Below are positions 8,774 to 18,268 of a stretch of DNA of 64,000 bases, one piece after another. This DNA is from Streptomyces sp. 6-11-2. GTDB lineage: Bacteria; Actinomycetota; Actinomycetes; Streptomycetales; Streptomycetaceae. The stretch spans positions 3,720,001 through 3,784,000 of the forward strand of contig NZ_BJOR01000001.1 of assembly GCF_006540305.1 (NCBI RefSeq), given 5' to 3'. The number at the start of each line of letters is the position of its first letter. Within the stretch, counting starts at the first letter, position 1. The notes under the pieces are model-generated. The model was not told where the DNA came from and ran no database searches. It was given only the letters and a program-made list of their open reading frames with translations. The position numbers were made by a program, and so were the translations under genes.

Positions 8774-9592
8774 ATGAAGCGCACCACAGGTATCAAGAGC
8801 ACCGCTGATCGCGCACGTCCCGGGCATCGCCGGGCACGTGCGCGGGCGTTGTTCGCCGTGCTGGTGCTGCTGGCGGCGACCTCCGCTTCCGTCGCGGCCG
8901 CGCACGACGGGCCCGGCCGGCACGGGGCGAGCGGGCCGCTCGGAGTGACCGCCGTCACGTCGAAGACCCCGCGGAGCGCCCGGGTCGGGGCGCTGTTCGG
9001 CGCGGACAAGGCGGGCGACCTCGCGGGCAACCACTTCTGCACGGCCTCGGTGGTGCACAGCCCCCGCCGGAACCTCGTCGTCACCGCCGCCCACTGCCTG
9101 AGCGGGGACTCCGGCCTGGTGTTCGTGCCGGGGTACCGGGACGGCCGGGCGCCCTACGGCGTGTGGACGGTCGAGCGGCGCTTCCTGCCCGACGACTGGT
9201 CCGCCCACCAGGACGAGGACAGCGACATGGCCTTCGCCGTGGTCGCCCCGCAGGGCCGCAAGGGTGTCGAGGACGTCGTCGGTGCCAACCGCTTCGTCAC
9301 CGGGGCGTCGACCGGGGCGACCACGGTCACCGTCACCGGCTACCCGGACTCCCTTGAGGTGCCCATCAGCTGCACCAACAGGCCGCAGGCCCACAGCGGC
9401 ACCCAGCAGCGCATCGACTGCCCGGAGTTCACCGGCGGCACCAGCGGCAGTCCGTGGATCAACGAGCACCAGGAGGTCGTCGGCGTGCTCGGCGGCCACG
9501 AGGCGGGCGGCTCGACGGCGGACACCTCGTACAGCGTGGTCCTCGGGGCCGGCGCGGCGGAGCTCTACAAGCACGCGTCCGCCGATCCCTGA
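8774..9592 (+). CDS. Secreted trypsin-like serine protease
   Basis: The 272-residue product has an Arg-rich N-terminus and a hydrophobic export signal (about residues 24-44), then a chymotrypsin-fold domain. Catalytic residues are recognisable: His in VVTAAHC, Asp in DEDSDMAFA, and Ser in GGTSGSPW. Two Cys pairs probably form disulfides. It should cleave proteins outside the cell. ATG 8774 has GTGGAG 7 bases upstream. It lies between the type IV-like cluster and the wall hydrolase, both facing away from that cluster; a link with surface remodelling is only inference. Confidence 0.92.
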   Translation: MKRTTGIKSTADRARPGHRRARARALFAVLVLLAATSASVAAAHDGPGRHGASGPLGVTAVTSKTPRSARVGALFGADKAGDLAGNHFCTASVVHSPRRNLVVTAAHCLSGDSGLVFVPGYRDGRAPYGVWTVERRFLPDDWSAHQDEDSDMAFAVVAPQGRKGVEDVVGANRFVTGASTGATTVTVTGYPDSLEVPISCTNRPQAHSGTQQRIDCPEFTGGTSGSPWINEHQEVVGVLGGHEAGGSTADTSYSVVLGAGAAELYKHASADP

Positions 9593-9731
9593 TCCGCGCC
9601 GCGCTCCCGGCGGGGTCGCACGGCGACCGGCCGCCGTGCTGCCCTGCGCCCGTGTGTGATCACCTCAAAAGCGCGACGGGCACCTCTACACTGTCGACGG
9701 CGGACTCCCGTGTGACGAGGGGCGGTTGACG

Positions 9732-10733
9732 GTGCGTAAGGCATGGATCGTGGCGGCCGCCGCCGCCGCTTCCGGGCTCAGCTTCGTCACCTTGCTCGTC
9801 GTCGGCGTGTACGTCGTCGCGGGGGACATCTCGGGCGGGGCGGGCGGCGGGTCCGTGGGGCTCGCCAAGGGCGCCGTGCCGGCCGCGTACCAGTCCCTCG
9901 TGCAGAGGTGGGGCAACCTCTGCCCCGCGATCAACCCGGCTTTGCTGGCTGCCCAGTTGTACCAGGAGAGCGGGTTCAACCCGAACGCCAGGAGCCCCGC
10001 TGCGGCGCAGGGGATAGCGCAGTTCATCCCGAGCACCTGGGCCACGCACGGCATCGACGGCGACGGCGACGGGAAGGCGGACGTCTGGAACCCCAACGAC
10101 GCGATTCCGTCGGCCGCGTCCTACGACTGCGAACTCGCGTCGTACGTCAAGGACGTGCCGGGCGACGTGACCCACAACATGCTCGCCGCCTACAACGCCG
10201 GGGCCTACGCGGTGATCAAGTACGGCGGCGTGCCGCCGTACGCGGAGACCCGGAACTACGTGAAGACGATCACGACCCTGGAGAAGAGCTTCGCCGCCCC
10301 CGTCACCCGCGTCGATCCCTCCAAACAGGCCGCCGTGGCCATCTCCTTCGCGCAGAGCAAGCTCGGCACGCGCTATCTGTGGGGCGGGAACGGCACCGCT
10401 GAGCAGGGCGGACGGTTCGACTGCTCGGGGCTGACCAAGGCCGCCTACGAGAGCGTGGGGGTCACGCTGCCGCGGGTCGCCAACGACCAGTACAACGCCG
10501 GTCCCCATCCCAAGCGGGACGAACTGCTGCCGGGGGATCTGGTGTTCTTCTCCGACGATCCGACCAACTCGCGGGCCATCCGGCACGTCGGCATCTACGT
10601 CGGTGGCGGGTACATGATCGACGCGCCGAGACCGGGCGCCGTGATCCGCTTCGATCCCATCGACACACCCGACTACTTCGGGGCCACCAGGGTCACCGAG
10701 GACGGCGCGAAGGCGCTCCCCACCGCGGTGTGA
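9732..10733 (+). CDS. Bifunctional lytic transglycosylase-NlpC/P60 wall hydrolase
   Basis: The 333-residue product has an N-terminal membrane anchor (residues 5-31), then a soluble lytic transglycosylase domain with the catalytic Glu near residue 79 (AAQLYQESGFNPNARS) and QGIAQFIPSTW, followed by an NlpC/P60 endopeptidase domain with Cys in RFDCSGLTKAAY and His in RHVGIYVG. It should cut both glycan strands and stem peptides. Fusions of this type are the VirB1-equivalent hydrolases of Gram-positive conjugation systems, which fits the adjoining cluster. GTG 9732 is preferred over TTG 9726 because GAGGGG (9717-9722) is correctly spaced only for GTG. TACACT at 9687-9692 is a candidate -10 box. 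Confidence 0.92.
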   Translation: MRKAWIVAAAAAASGLSFVTLLVVGVYVVAGDISGGAGGGSVGLAKGAVPAAYQSLVQRWGNLCPAINPALLAAQLYQESGFNPNARSPAAAQGIAQFIPSTWATHGIDGDGDGKADVWNPNDAIPSAASYDCELASYVKDVPGDVTHNMLAAYNAGAYAVIKYGGVPPYAETRNYVKTITTLEKSFAAPVTRVDPSKQAAVAISFAQSKLGTRYLWGGNGTAEQGGRFDCSGLTKAAYESVGVTLPRVANDQYNAGPHPKRDELLPGDLVFFSDDPTNSRAIRHVGIYVGGGYMIDAPRPGAVIRFDPIDTPDYFGATRVTEDGAKALPTAV

Positions 10734-10982
10734 ACGGGCGCTGAGCCAACTCCCTGAGCTGCGGCGACGAGTCTCTCTTCGATAACGTCTGCGTGATCAT
10801 TCGGTGGAGTGCGGAACGCATCCATCAGGGTCGTGCGTTGGTGTTCACGTAGCCAAGTGCGCGTCCGGTGGCGTGTGTGTCCTACGCGCGCGCAGCGGAA
10901 GCGGATCCACGACCACGGGGGTGGGCAGGGGCGGCGCACGCCGGGTGTGCCCGCGACGACACGACGAAGGGGCCTCAGCAGG

Positions 10983-11693
10983 ATGGCTGGACTCGCCGAA
11001 TCCGGGTCGAACCCCGACGTCGACCTGCTCTACGACATCAACAGCCTGGCCAAGGACGCGCCGCGCTGGTTCGACCGGGTCATGGAGTACGTCGGTGAGT
11101 ACGGGCTGCTGCTCGCCATGGTGCTGCTCGTGCTGTGGTGCTGGTGGTCCGTGCGGCGCCGGGGCGGCGAGGGGGCGGCGTCCGCCGTCGCCGCGCTGGT
11201 GTGGGCGCCGCTGGCGGCCGGTCTCGCGGTGCTCGTGAACGTGCCGATAAGGGGTTTCGTGCAGCGGCCCCGGCCCTTCCTGGACCATCAGGGGCTGGAT
11301 GTCCTGGTGCAGGGGAAGGCCGACTACTCCTTCGTGAGCGATCACGCGACGATCACCATGGCGATGGCGGTCGCGCTGTTCGTCGTCGACCGGCGCTTCG
11401 GCCTGGTGGGGATCGGGCTGGCACTGCTCGAGGGGTTCTGCCGGGTGTACATGGGCGTGCACTACCCGACGGACGTGGTCGGCGGGTTCGCGCTGGGTAC
11501 GGCTGTCGCGCTGCTGCTCTCCCCGCCGGCCATGGCTCTGCTCACGCCGCTGCTCAAGGCGGTCGAGGGGTCGGCGTGGGGCGGCCGGCTGGTGCGCGCG
11601 CGGGGTGCCGGTGCCGGTGCGGGCGGCGCGGTGGTCTCCGACCGCCCCTCCGAGGAGCGGGCGTCGTCGGAGGAGCGGGACCTGGCGGCGTAG
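10983..11693 (+). CDS. PAP2 family membrane phosphatase
   Basis: The 236-residue polytopic protein carries the three phosphatase signature regions in order: RGFVQRPRPF, SFVSDHA (in place of PSGH) and CRVYMGVHYPTDV with the catalytic His and Asp. About five membrane helices surround them. The family removes phosphate from lipid phosphates such as undecaprenyl pyrophosphate or phosphatidic acid on the outer membrane face; the substrate is not resolved. The second motif lacks the usual Pro-Ser-Gly, a variation also seen in other family members. ATG 10983 follows AGCAGG; the longer open frame from 10809 is not supported by codon use. The last 30 residues are Gly/Ala/Glu-rich. Confidence 0.88.
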   Translation: MAGLAESGSNPDVDLLYDINSLAKDAPRWFDRVMEYVGEYGLLLAMVLLVLWCWWSVRRRGGEGAASAVAALVWAPLAAGLAVLVNVPIRGFVQRPRPFLDHQGLDVLVQGKADYSFVSDHATITMAMAVALFVVDRRFGLVGIGLALLEGFCRVYMGVHYPTDVVGGFALGTAVALLLSPPAMALLTPLLKAVEGSAWGGRLVRARGAGAGAGGAVVSDRPSEERASSEERDLAA

Positions 11694-11695
11694 CC

Positions 11696-11711
11696 GGGCG
11701 CCCCGGCGCCC
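11696..11711. terminator. Inverted repeat between convergent genes
   Basis: GGGCGCC at 11696-11702 is repeated inverted at 11705-11711, just after the PAP2 stop and before the convergent oxidase stop at 11752. It could end transcription from either side, though the loop would be very tight and there is no T run. Confidence 0.35.
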
Positions 11712-11751
11712 GCCGCGGCACCTCGGCGGTACGGCCGTCCGTGGCCGGGTC

Positions 11752-13329
11752 TCACAGGCCCTGCGGGTACGAGAAGAAGTCCTGCGGGTCGTACTGGTGC
11801 TTCAGCTTGGTCAGACGGGCCGCCGCGTCGCCGTAGTAGGCCGTGCGCCAGTTCCTGAGAGTGGGGTCGCTGTAGTTCTGGTAGGCCGCGCCTGAGGCGT
11901 AGGGCCGCATGGCGTTGTGCGCCGACGTCAGCCAGGACTGGGCCGCCGAGCCGGTGGTGCCCGGGCGCCAGGAGGCGACGTACTGGGCCAGCATGCGGGA
12001 GCGGCGGTGGACGAAGGCCGTCGCCGTCGGGGAGACCCGGTTGACCGCCCCGCCGAGCGCGGTGAACGCGATGCTTCCCGCGCCGCCCCGCACCGAGCGC
12101 AGCTGGGCCAGCAGTGTCTGGATGCCGGCCGAGGACAGGGAGTGGTCGAAGAAGTCCGAGCGGGCCGCGTAGGTCTCGCGGCGGAGCTTGCCCTGCGGGG
12201 AGCGGCCGGGGGTCGTGCCCGGCAGGTGGCACTGGGCGTTCACCGGGAAGGACGAGCAGCCGGCGTAGGCCTCCATGGCCTGCTCGAAGGAGTGGCGCCT
12301 GAGCGACACGCTCGACGCCGGGGCGCCGATCGCCGCGGCCAGGCGGTCCACCGCGTTCTGCAACGCGCCGTAGGTGCCCAGGGAGAAGGCGGCCACGGAC
12401 ACGGTGGGCGTGCCGCCGGCCGTGTTCTCCAGGTGCAGGGACGACCAGATCTCGTCCGGCTGGCTGGGCCCCCAGTCCTGCCAGGCCTTCACGACCGCCG
12501 CCGCCTTCGCCCACGGCCATGTCAGGTACGCCGACACGGCCTGGGGTGCGGGGTGGGTCCTGAACTCCAGTTCGGTGACGACGCCGAAGTTGCCGTTGCC
12601 CGCGCCGCGCAGCGCCCAGAACAGGTCCTTGTTCCGGGTGGCGTCGGCCGTCAGCTGCCTGCCGTTCGCGGTGATGAGGGTGGCCCGGGTCAGGCTGTCG
12701 CAGGTCAGGCCGTAGGCGCGGGCGACGACTCCGTGGCCGCCGCCGAGGACCAGGCCGGAGATGCCCACGGTCGGGCAGGAGCCGCCGGGGATTGTCACGC
12801 CCTTCGCGGTGAGCGCGCGGTAGATGTCGATGAGCTTGGCGCCGGCGCCGATCACCGCCGAGGAGCCGCTCGCCCGGATCTGACTGAGCCTGGAGACGTC
12901 GATGATCAGCCGGCCGTCGCCGGAGGACCAGCCTCCGTAGGAGTGGCCGCCGTTGCGGACGGCGACGCGGACGTGGTGGGCGTGGGCGTAGGACAGGACC
13001 GTCCGGACGTCCTCGGCGTGGGCCACGTACGCGACCGCGGCGGGCTTGAGGCTGTCGAAGCGGGTGTTGTAGAGCTGCTTGGCGGTCGTCCAGGAGGCGT
13101 CGCCGGGGCGGACCAGGGTGCCGTCCAGGGAGCGGGCGAGCGCTGCCCAGCCGGTCGCGGCCGGGGGGCTGGTGGTTCTCGGCGCCGTACTCGCGGCGGG
13201 GGTGCCGGAGACCGCCGACATCCCCGTGGCGGTGGTCCGGGACGTCACCCCGCCCCTGCCGCTGCACGCGCTCGTCGCGATCGCGGCGACCGCTGCCGCG
13301 CCGCCCCCCAGGAAAGTCCGTCGTTCCAT
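11752..13329 (-). CDS. Exported FAD-linked oxidase (BBE family, PCMH-type FAD domain)
   Basis: The 525-residue product begins MERRTFLGGG with a twin-arginine-like signal ending TSACSG, which also reads as a lipobox. The FAD domain shows RNGGHSYGGWS with the His of covalent flavin attachment and GGGHGVVARAYGLTCD with a Cys that in berberine-bridge relatives forms the second bond, so bicovalent FAD is likely. The C-terminus ends with the berberine bridge segment (YQNYSDPTLRNWR, YDPQDFFSYPQGL). Such enzymes oxidise sugars or secondary metabolites; the substrate is unknown. ATG 13329 has GGAGGTG 7 bases upstream. The longer open frame to 13605 was rejected. Confidence 0.92.
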   Translation of the reverse strand: MERRTFLGGGAAAVAAIATSACSGRGGVTSRTTATGMSAVSGTPAASTAPRTTSPPAATGWAALARSLDGTLVRPGDASWTTAKQLYNTRFDSLKPAAVAYVAHAEDVRTVLSYAHAHHVRVAVRNGGHSYGGWSSGDGRLIIDVSRLSQIRASGSSAVIGAGAKLIDIYRALTAKGVTIPGGSCPTVGISGLVLGGGHGVVARAYGLTCDSLTRATLITANGRQLTADATRNKDLFWALRGAGNGNFGVVTELEFRTHPAPQAVSAYLTWPWAKAAAVVKAWQDWGPSQPDEIWSSLHLENTAGGTPTVSVAAFSLGTYGALQNAVDRLAAAIGAPASSVSLRRHSFEQAMEAYAGCSSFPVNAQCHLPGTTPGRSPQGKLRRETYAARSDFFDHSLSSAGIQTLLAQLRSVRGGAGSIAFTALGGAVNRVSPTATAFVHRRSRMLAQYVASWRPGTTGSAAQSWLTSAHNAMRPYASGAAYQNYSDPTLRNWRTAYYGDAAARLTKLKHQYDPQDFFSYPQGL

Positions 13330-13621
13330 GCCCGCACCTCCTGTCGTTCCTGTGGAACGAGACGACGAGGTGGCCCGGAGGGTTCCGGGGAACCACGCCG
13401 CAGGACTGCCACAGTACGGCGGTCGGGGCGTCACCGACACGCGAGCGCGGGGCGTATCAGTCGCGCGGGCCGCCGGCGCGGTGCAGTCTGCGGGGAGGGG
13501 AACACGGCGGACTCCCTGGTGTCCGGCGCGCCCCCGTGTCCGTGGCGACCGGCCTTCCGGCCATGTCTCCTCCGTGGCCTCGACGTAAGCATTCCGTGAC
13601 CTCACCGCACTGTCGGCAGGG

Positions 13622-13661
13622 GTTCACCCCGCGTTCACTTCCGGCAATCGGCGGCTTCACC
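13622..13661 (+). promoter_or_regulatory. PHO box (PhoP binding repeats) upstream of pstS
   Basis: Heptamers recur at exactly 11-base intervals: GTTCACC (13622-13628), GTTCACT (13633-13639), a degenerate GCAATCG (13644-13650) and CTTCACC (13655-13661). This is the direct-repeat arrangement recognised by the response regulator PhoP in Streptomyces. It lies about 110 bases before the pstS start. Direct view: repeats and spacing. Inference: phosphate-starvation induction of the pst operon. Confidence 0.85.
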
Positions 13662-13773
13662 TGTTCTGCCTAATTTCGGCCTTACCCGGTGCTGATGCGC
13701 AGGTCGGTGCATCGGTGTCGCTCACACCCTCGCACGCCGCCGGACAGGACGGCGGCTCTTGGAAGGAACTCAA

Positions 13774-14904
13774 GTGAAGCTTCAGCGCAAGACCCGGCGG
13801 GCACTCGCTCTCGGCGCACTCGCCGTCTCCGGCGCCCTGGCCCTCACGGCGTGCGGCTCCGACGACACCGGTGGCAAGAACAACGCCGGCAGCGACAGCA
13901 GCACCGCGGCCTCCAACAGCTCCATCAAGTGCGACGACGCCAAGGGCCAGCTGCTCGCCGACGGCTCCTCGGCGCAGAAGAACGCGATCGACGCCTGGGT
14001 GAAGCAGTTCAGCCAGGCCTGTGGCGTGCAGATCAACTACAAGGGCGGCGGCTCCGGCGCCGGTGTCACGGCGTTCACCCAGGGCCAGGTGGCCTTCGCG
14101 GGTTCCGACTCGGCGCTGAAGCCCGAAGAGGTCGCCGCCTCCCAGAAGGTCTGCACCGATGGCGGTCAGGGCATCGACCTGCCGATGGTCGGCGGCCCGA
14201 TCGCGCTCGGCTACAACGTCCCGGGCGTGGACAACCTGGTCCTCGACGCTCCCACCCTGGCGAAGATCTTCGACAGCAAGATCAAGAACTGGGACGACGC
14301 GGCGATCAAGAAGCTGAACCCCGACGCCAAGCTGCCCAACCTCAAGATCCAGGCGTTCCACCGCTCGGACGAGTCCGGCACCACGGACAACTTCACCAAG
14401 TACCTGAAGGCCGCCACCCCCGCGAACTGGAAGTACGAGGGCGGCAAGGCCTGGCAGGCCAAGGGCGGCCAGGCGGCTCCGCAGTCCTCCGGTGTGGCCC
14501 AGCAGGTGAAGCAGACCGACGGCGCGATCGGCTACTTCGAGCTGTCGTACGCCAAGGACATGCCCACGGTCGACATCAACACGGGTGCCGCGGCCCCGGT
14601 CAAGGCCACCGTCGAGAACGCCACCAAGGCCATCGCGGACGCCAAGGTCGTCGGCACCGGCAGCGACCTGGCGCTGCAGCTGAACTACAACACCAAGGCC
14701 GAGGGTGCCTACCCGATGGTCCTGGTCACGTACGAGATCGTCTGCGACAAGGGCAACAAGGCCGACACCCTGCCGGCCACCAAGGCGTTCCTGCGCTACA
14801 TCGCCAGCGAGGAGGGCCAGAACATCCTCACCGAGAACGACTACGCGCCGATCCCTGACGCGATCATCAGCAAGGTCCGTACCACCATCGACGGCCTGAG
14901 CTGA
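13774..14904 (+). CDS. pstS: Phosphate-binding lipoprotein PstS
   Basis: The 376-residue precursor starts MKLQRKTRR, followed by a hydrophobic stretch and lipobox ALTAC (Cys27). The mature part has PstS hallmarks: LLADGSSAQKNA, YKGGGSGAGVTAF, DSALKPEE, AFHRSDESGTTDNF and GAIGYFE, covering the phosphate-contacting loops. It captures inorganic phosphate at the cell surface for the PstCAB permease. GTG 13774 is preferred over TTG 13759 because GGAAGGA sits 6 bases upstream. Neighbours downstream are pstC, pstA and pstB. A PHO box upstream and a strong hairpin after the stop suggest high, phosphate-controlled expression with reduced read-through. Confidence 0.97.
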   Translation: MKLQRKTRRALALGALAVSGALALTACGSDDTGGKNNAGSDSSTAASNSSIKCDDAKGQLLADGSSAQKNAIDAWVKQFSQACGVQINYKGGGSGAGVTAFTQGQVAFAGSDSALKPEEVAASQKVCTDGGQGIDLPMVGGPIALGYNVPGVDNLVLDAPTLAKIFDSKIKNWDDAAIKKLNPDAKLPNLKIQAFHRSDESGTTDNFTKYLKAATPANWKYEGGKAWQAKGGQAAPQSSGVAQQVKQTDGAIGYFELSYAKDMPTVDINTGAAAPVKATVENATKAIADAKVVGTGSDLALQLNYNTKAEGAYPMVLVTYEIVCDKGNKADTLPATKAFLRYIASEEGQNILTENDYAPIPDAIISKVRTTIDGLS

Positions 14905-14909
14905 TCCGA

Positions 14910-14945
14910 GTGCGGCCCGGTCCCCCAGCGGGGGCCGGGCCGCAC
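14910..14945 (+). terminator. Strong hairpin between pstS and pstC (partial terminator or processing site)
   Basis: Left arm 14910-14926 pairs with right arm 14930-14945 (16 pairs, one bulged T, loop of 3). The stem is almost entirely G-C. No T run follows, and the downstream genes belong to the same operon, so it more likely lowers or trims transcripts than ends them. This fits the need for far more PstS than permease. Confidence 0.7.
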
Positions 14946-15008
14946 CTTCCGGTGCACCGCCGCCAGGAGCCGTACGCCCGCGTACGTCTCCGCAGACCGG
15001 AGATCCCG

Positions 15009-16016
15009 ATGGACATATCAACGCATACGACAGGCGCCGACGCGCCTTCCCCCCAGCCCGCCGAGGCCGAGCAGAAGCGTGCCGCCCGCGGCGCCACCCG
15101 TCCCGGAGACCGGATCTTCCTCGGTCTCACCCGTGGGTCGGGCATCCTGCTGCTGGTCGTCATGGCCGCGATCGCGGTCTTCCTCACCTACCGTGCCTCC
15201 CTGGCGATCAGCAAGGACCACGGCAACTTCCTGACCACCTTCGAGTGGAACACCAGCCTTCAGCCGCCGGTCTTCGGTATCGCCGTGCTGGCCTTCGGCA
15301 CGGTGGTCTCCTCGATCATCGCCATGGTCATCGCCGTCCCCGTCGCGGTCGCCATCGCGCTCTTCCTCACGCACTACGCCCCGCGTCGGCTGAGCGGTCC
15401 CATCGCCTACGTGGTCGACCTGCTCGCCGCCGTGCCGTCCATCGTGTACGGCCTGTGGGGCGCGCTGATGCTGGTCCCGCACCTGGACGGCCTGTTCGGC
15501 TGGCTGAACGACTACCTCGGCTGGACCGGCGTCTTCTCGTGGGAGGGCGGTGCCCCCCGCTCGATGCTCACCGTCGGCATCCTGCTGGCGATCATGATCC
15601 TGCCGATCATCACCAACGTCAGCCGTGAGGTCTTCCGTCAGGTCCCGCGGATGCACGAGGAGGCGGCCCTGGCCCTCGGCGCCACGCGCTGGGAGGTCAT
15701 CCGCATGTCGGTGCTGCCCTTCGGGCGGTCCGGCGTGATCTCCGCCTCGATGCTCGGTCTCGGCCGTGCGCTCGGAGAGACGATGGCCGTCGCCACCGTG
15801 CTCTCCCCGGACTTCCTCATCCACGGCAGCCTGCTCGACCCGGGCGGCGGCACCTTCGCCCAGAACATCGCCAGCAAGTTCAGCGAGGCGACGGAGTACG
15901 GCCGTGACGCGCTGATCGCCTCCGGTCTGGTCCTGTTCGTCATCACTCTGCTGGTCAACGGCGCGGCCCGTCTGATCATCGCCCGCCGCAAGGACTACTC
16001 GGGGGCCAACGCATGA
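15009..16016 (+). CDS. pstC: Phosphate ABC transporter permease PstC
   Basis: The 335-residue membrane protein has about six helices and the ABC permease EAA loop (MHEEAALALGATRWEVIRMSVLP). With PstA it forms the phosphate channel of the PstSCAB importer. The N-terminal 45 residues are hydrophilic. ATG 15009 begins MDISTHTT with GGAGA upstream; the open frame reaching back to 14910 runs through the intergenic hairpin and is rejected. Its stop overlaps the pstA start (ATGA), so the two are translationally coupled. Confidence 0.96.
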   Translation: MDISTHTTGADAPSPQPAEAEQKRAARGATRPGDRIFLGLTRGSGILLLVVMAAIAVFLTYRASLAISKDHGNFLTTFEWNTSLQPPVFGIAVLAFGTVVSSIIAMVIAVPVAVAIALFLTHYAPRRLSGPIAYVVDLLAAVPSIVYGLWGALMLVPHLDGLFGWLNDYLGWTGVFSWEGGAPRSMLTVGILLAIMILPIITNVSREVFRQVPRMHEEAALALGATRWEVIRMSVLPFGRSGVISASMLGLGRALGETMAVATVLSPDFLIHGSLLDPGGGTFAQNIASKFSEATEYGRDALIASGLVLFVITLLVNGAARLIIARRKDYSGANA

Positions 16017-17065
16017 GCCACGCAGCCATCGCCGACAAGCGCTCCAGCAGTCTGCGCGGCGCCAGCCTGCCCAAGTGGTCCCCGTGGGCCATCGCCCTCG
16101 GCTCGCTCGTCGTCGCGGTCCTCATCGGTCTGGTGGGCGGCCTCCACAGCCGCGTCCAGTGGGGGCTGATCGCCGCGATCCTTTTCGTCCTCGGTACGTA
16201 CGGCATCGCCGCACGCGTCGAGGGCCGGCGCCAGGCCAAGGACCGGGTCGCGACCAGCCTCGTCTGGGTCGCCTTCCTGCTCGCCCTGGTGCCGCTGATC
16301 TCCCTGGTCTGGACGACCGTCCAGCGCGGTGTGAAGGTCCTGGACGGCTACTTCCTGACCCACTCGATGGGCCTGGTCGCCGACACCGAGCCGGGCGGCG
16401 GCATCTACCACGCCATCATCGGCAGCCTCGAGCAGGTCGGCCTCGCCACCCTGATCGGCGCGCCGGTCGGTGTGCTCACCGCGATCTACCTGGTGGAGTA
16501 CGGGGGCGGCAGGCTCGCCAAGGCCATCACCTTCTTCGTCGACGTGATGACCGGCATCCCGTCGATCGTCGCGGGCCTGTTCATCCTCAGCCTGATGCTG
16601 ATCTTCAAGATGCAGCCGTTCGGCTTCGCCGGTTCGCTGGCCCTGGCCATCCTGATGATGCCCGTCGTGGTCCGCTCCACGGAGGAGATGCTCAAGCTCG
16701 TACCGAACGAGCTGCGTGAGGCGTCCCTCGCCCTGGGCGTGCCGAAGTGGCGCACGATCCTGCGGGTGGTCCTGCCGACCTCCATCGGCGGCATCACGAC
16801 CGGCATCGTGCTGGCCATCGCCCGTATCGCCGGTGAGACCGCCCCCGTGTTGCTGCTGGTCTTCGGAAACCCCTTCATCAACACGAACCCCTTCGAGGGG
16901 GCGCAGTCCTCGCTGCCGCTGTACATCTACCAGCAGTACGCGAACAGCGCGGGCTCGGGCGCGGCGTACGACCGTGCGTGGGCGGCCTCGCTCACCCTCA
17001 TCGCCTTCGTGATGATCCTCAACCTCGTGGCCCGCGGCATCGCCCGCTGGAAGGCCCCCCGTTAA
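16013..17065 (+). CDS. pstA: Phosphate ABC transporter permease PstA
   Basis: This is a 350-residue polytopic protein. Two N-terminal helices (about residues 25-65) precede the usual permease core with the EAA loop [21 protein letters not shown]. It pairs with PstC in the inner membrane. The first roughly 70 residues are an extension common in actinobacterial PstA. Start ATG overlaps the pstC stop by four bases. PstB follows 65 bases downstream in the same direction. Confidence 0.96.
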   Translation: MSHAAIADKRSSSLRGASLPKWSPWAIALGSLVVAVLIGLVGGLHSRVQWGLIAAILFVLGTYGIAARVEGRRQAKDRVATSLVWVAFLLALVPLISLVWTTVQRGVKVLDGYFLTHSMGLVADTEPGGGIYHAIIGSLEQVGLATLIGAPVGVLTAIYLVEYGGGRLAKAITFFVDVMTGIPSIVAGLFILSLMLIFKMQPFGFAGSLALAILMMPVVVRSTEEMLKLVPNELREASLALGVPKWRTILRVVLPTSIGGITTGIVLAIARIAGETAPVLLLVFGNPFINTNPFEGAQSSLPLYIYQQYANSAGSGAAYDRAWAASLTLIAFVMILNLVARGIARWKAPR

Positions 17066-17130
17066 CGATCTGCGGCTGCTGCCGCGCGGGGCCTGTCAGC
17101 GACCCCCGGACTTTTGGAAGTGAAGTAGTC

Positions 17131-17907
<777 letters not shown>

Positions 17908-17969
17908 ACCGCCGGTCCCCCCGGATCCCTCGCGGTGCTGCATGGCGGTGCCACCGCGAGGACGCAGAA

Positions 17970-18000
17970 GGGCCCGCCCCCGGCTCCCGGGGGCGGGCCC
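17970..18000 (+). terminator. Terminator after pstB
   Basis: A perfect 14-base-pair G-C stem (17970-17983 with 17987-18000) and a 3-base loop lie between the pstB stop and the convergent DUF5988 gene. There is no T tail, as is common in Streptomyces. It may act in both directions. Confidence 0.8.
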
Positions 18001-18036
18001 GCGCGATTTCACCGGCCGGGGTGCGCGCCCGGCCGC

Positions 18037-18237
18037 TCACTCGGCGACTTCGGTGCGCTCCCACCACTGGTAGACGGTGACGTGTCCTTCCTTGCTGTCC
18101 TCGTGGCGCGAGGTGACCTTGTAGTGCTCGTATCCCCCGAGGTGCGGGATCTTCAGTTCCTGTCCGGGAGGGACCACCGGCACCACGGTGCCCGCGAGGT
18201 CCTCCGGCCCGCCTTCGAGGAGTGCCTTGCTCGTCAT
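18037..18237 (-). CDS. Small conserved protein, DUF5988 family
   Basis: The 66-residue product has the small actinobacterial DUF5988 pattern: LEGGPEDLAGTV near the start, IPHLGGYEHYKV in the middle and VYQWWERTEVAE at the end. No signal or membrane segment is present. Function is unknown. ATG 18237 is used. It lies between pstB (convergent) and the pit transporter (upstream, same strand), so a link with phosphate is possible but unproven. Confidence 0.75.
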   Translation of the reverse strand: MTSKALLEGGPEDLAGTVVPVVPPGQELKIPHLGGYEHYKVTSRHEDSKEGHVTVYQWWERTEVAE

Positions 18238-18268
18238 GGTTCCAGTGTCACCACACCGGGCCCGGCTG

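Noticed and set aside
1007..10733. Integrative conjugative element
   Set aside because: No integrase, relaxase, replication gene, tRNA target or flanking direct repeats are visible and codon use matches the neighbours; I keep only the secretion-like interpretation.
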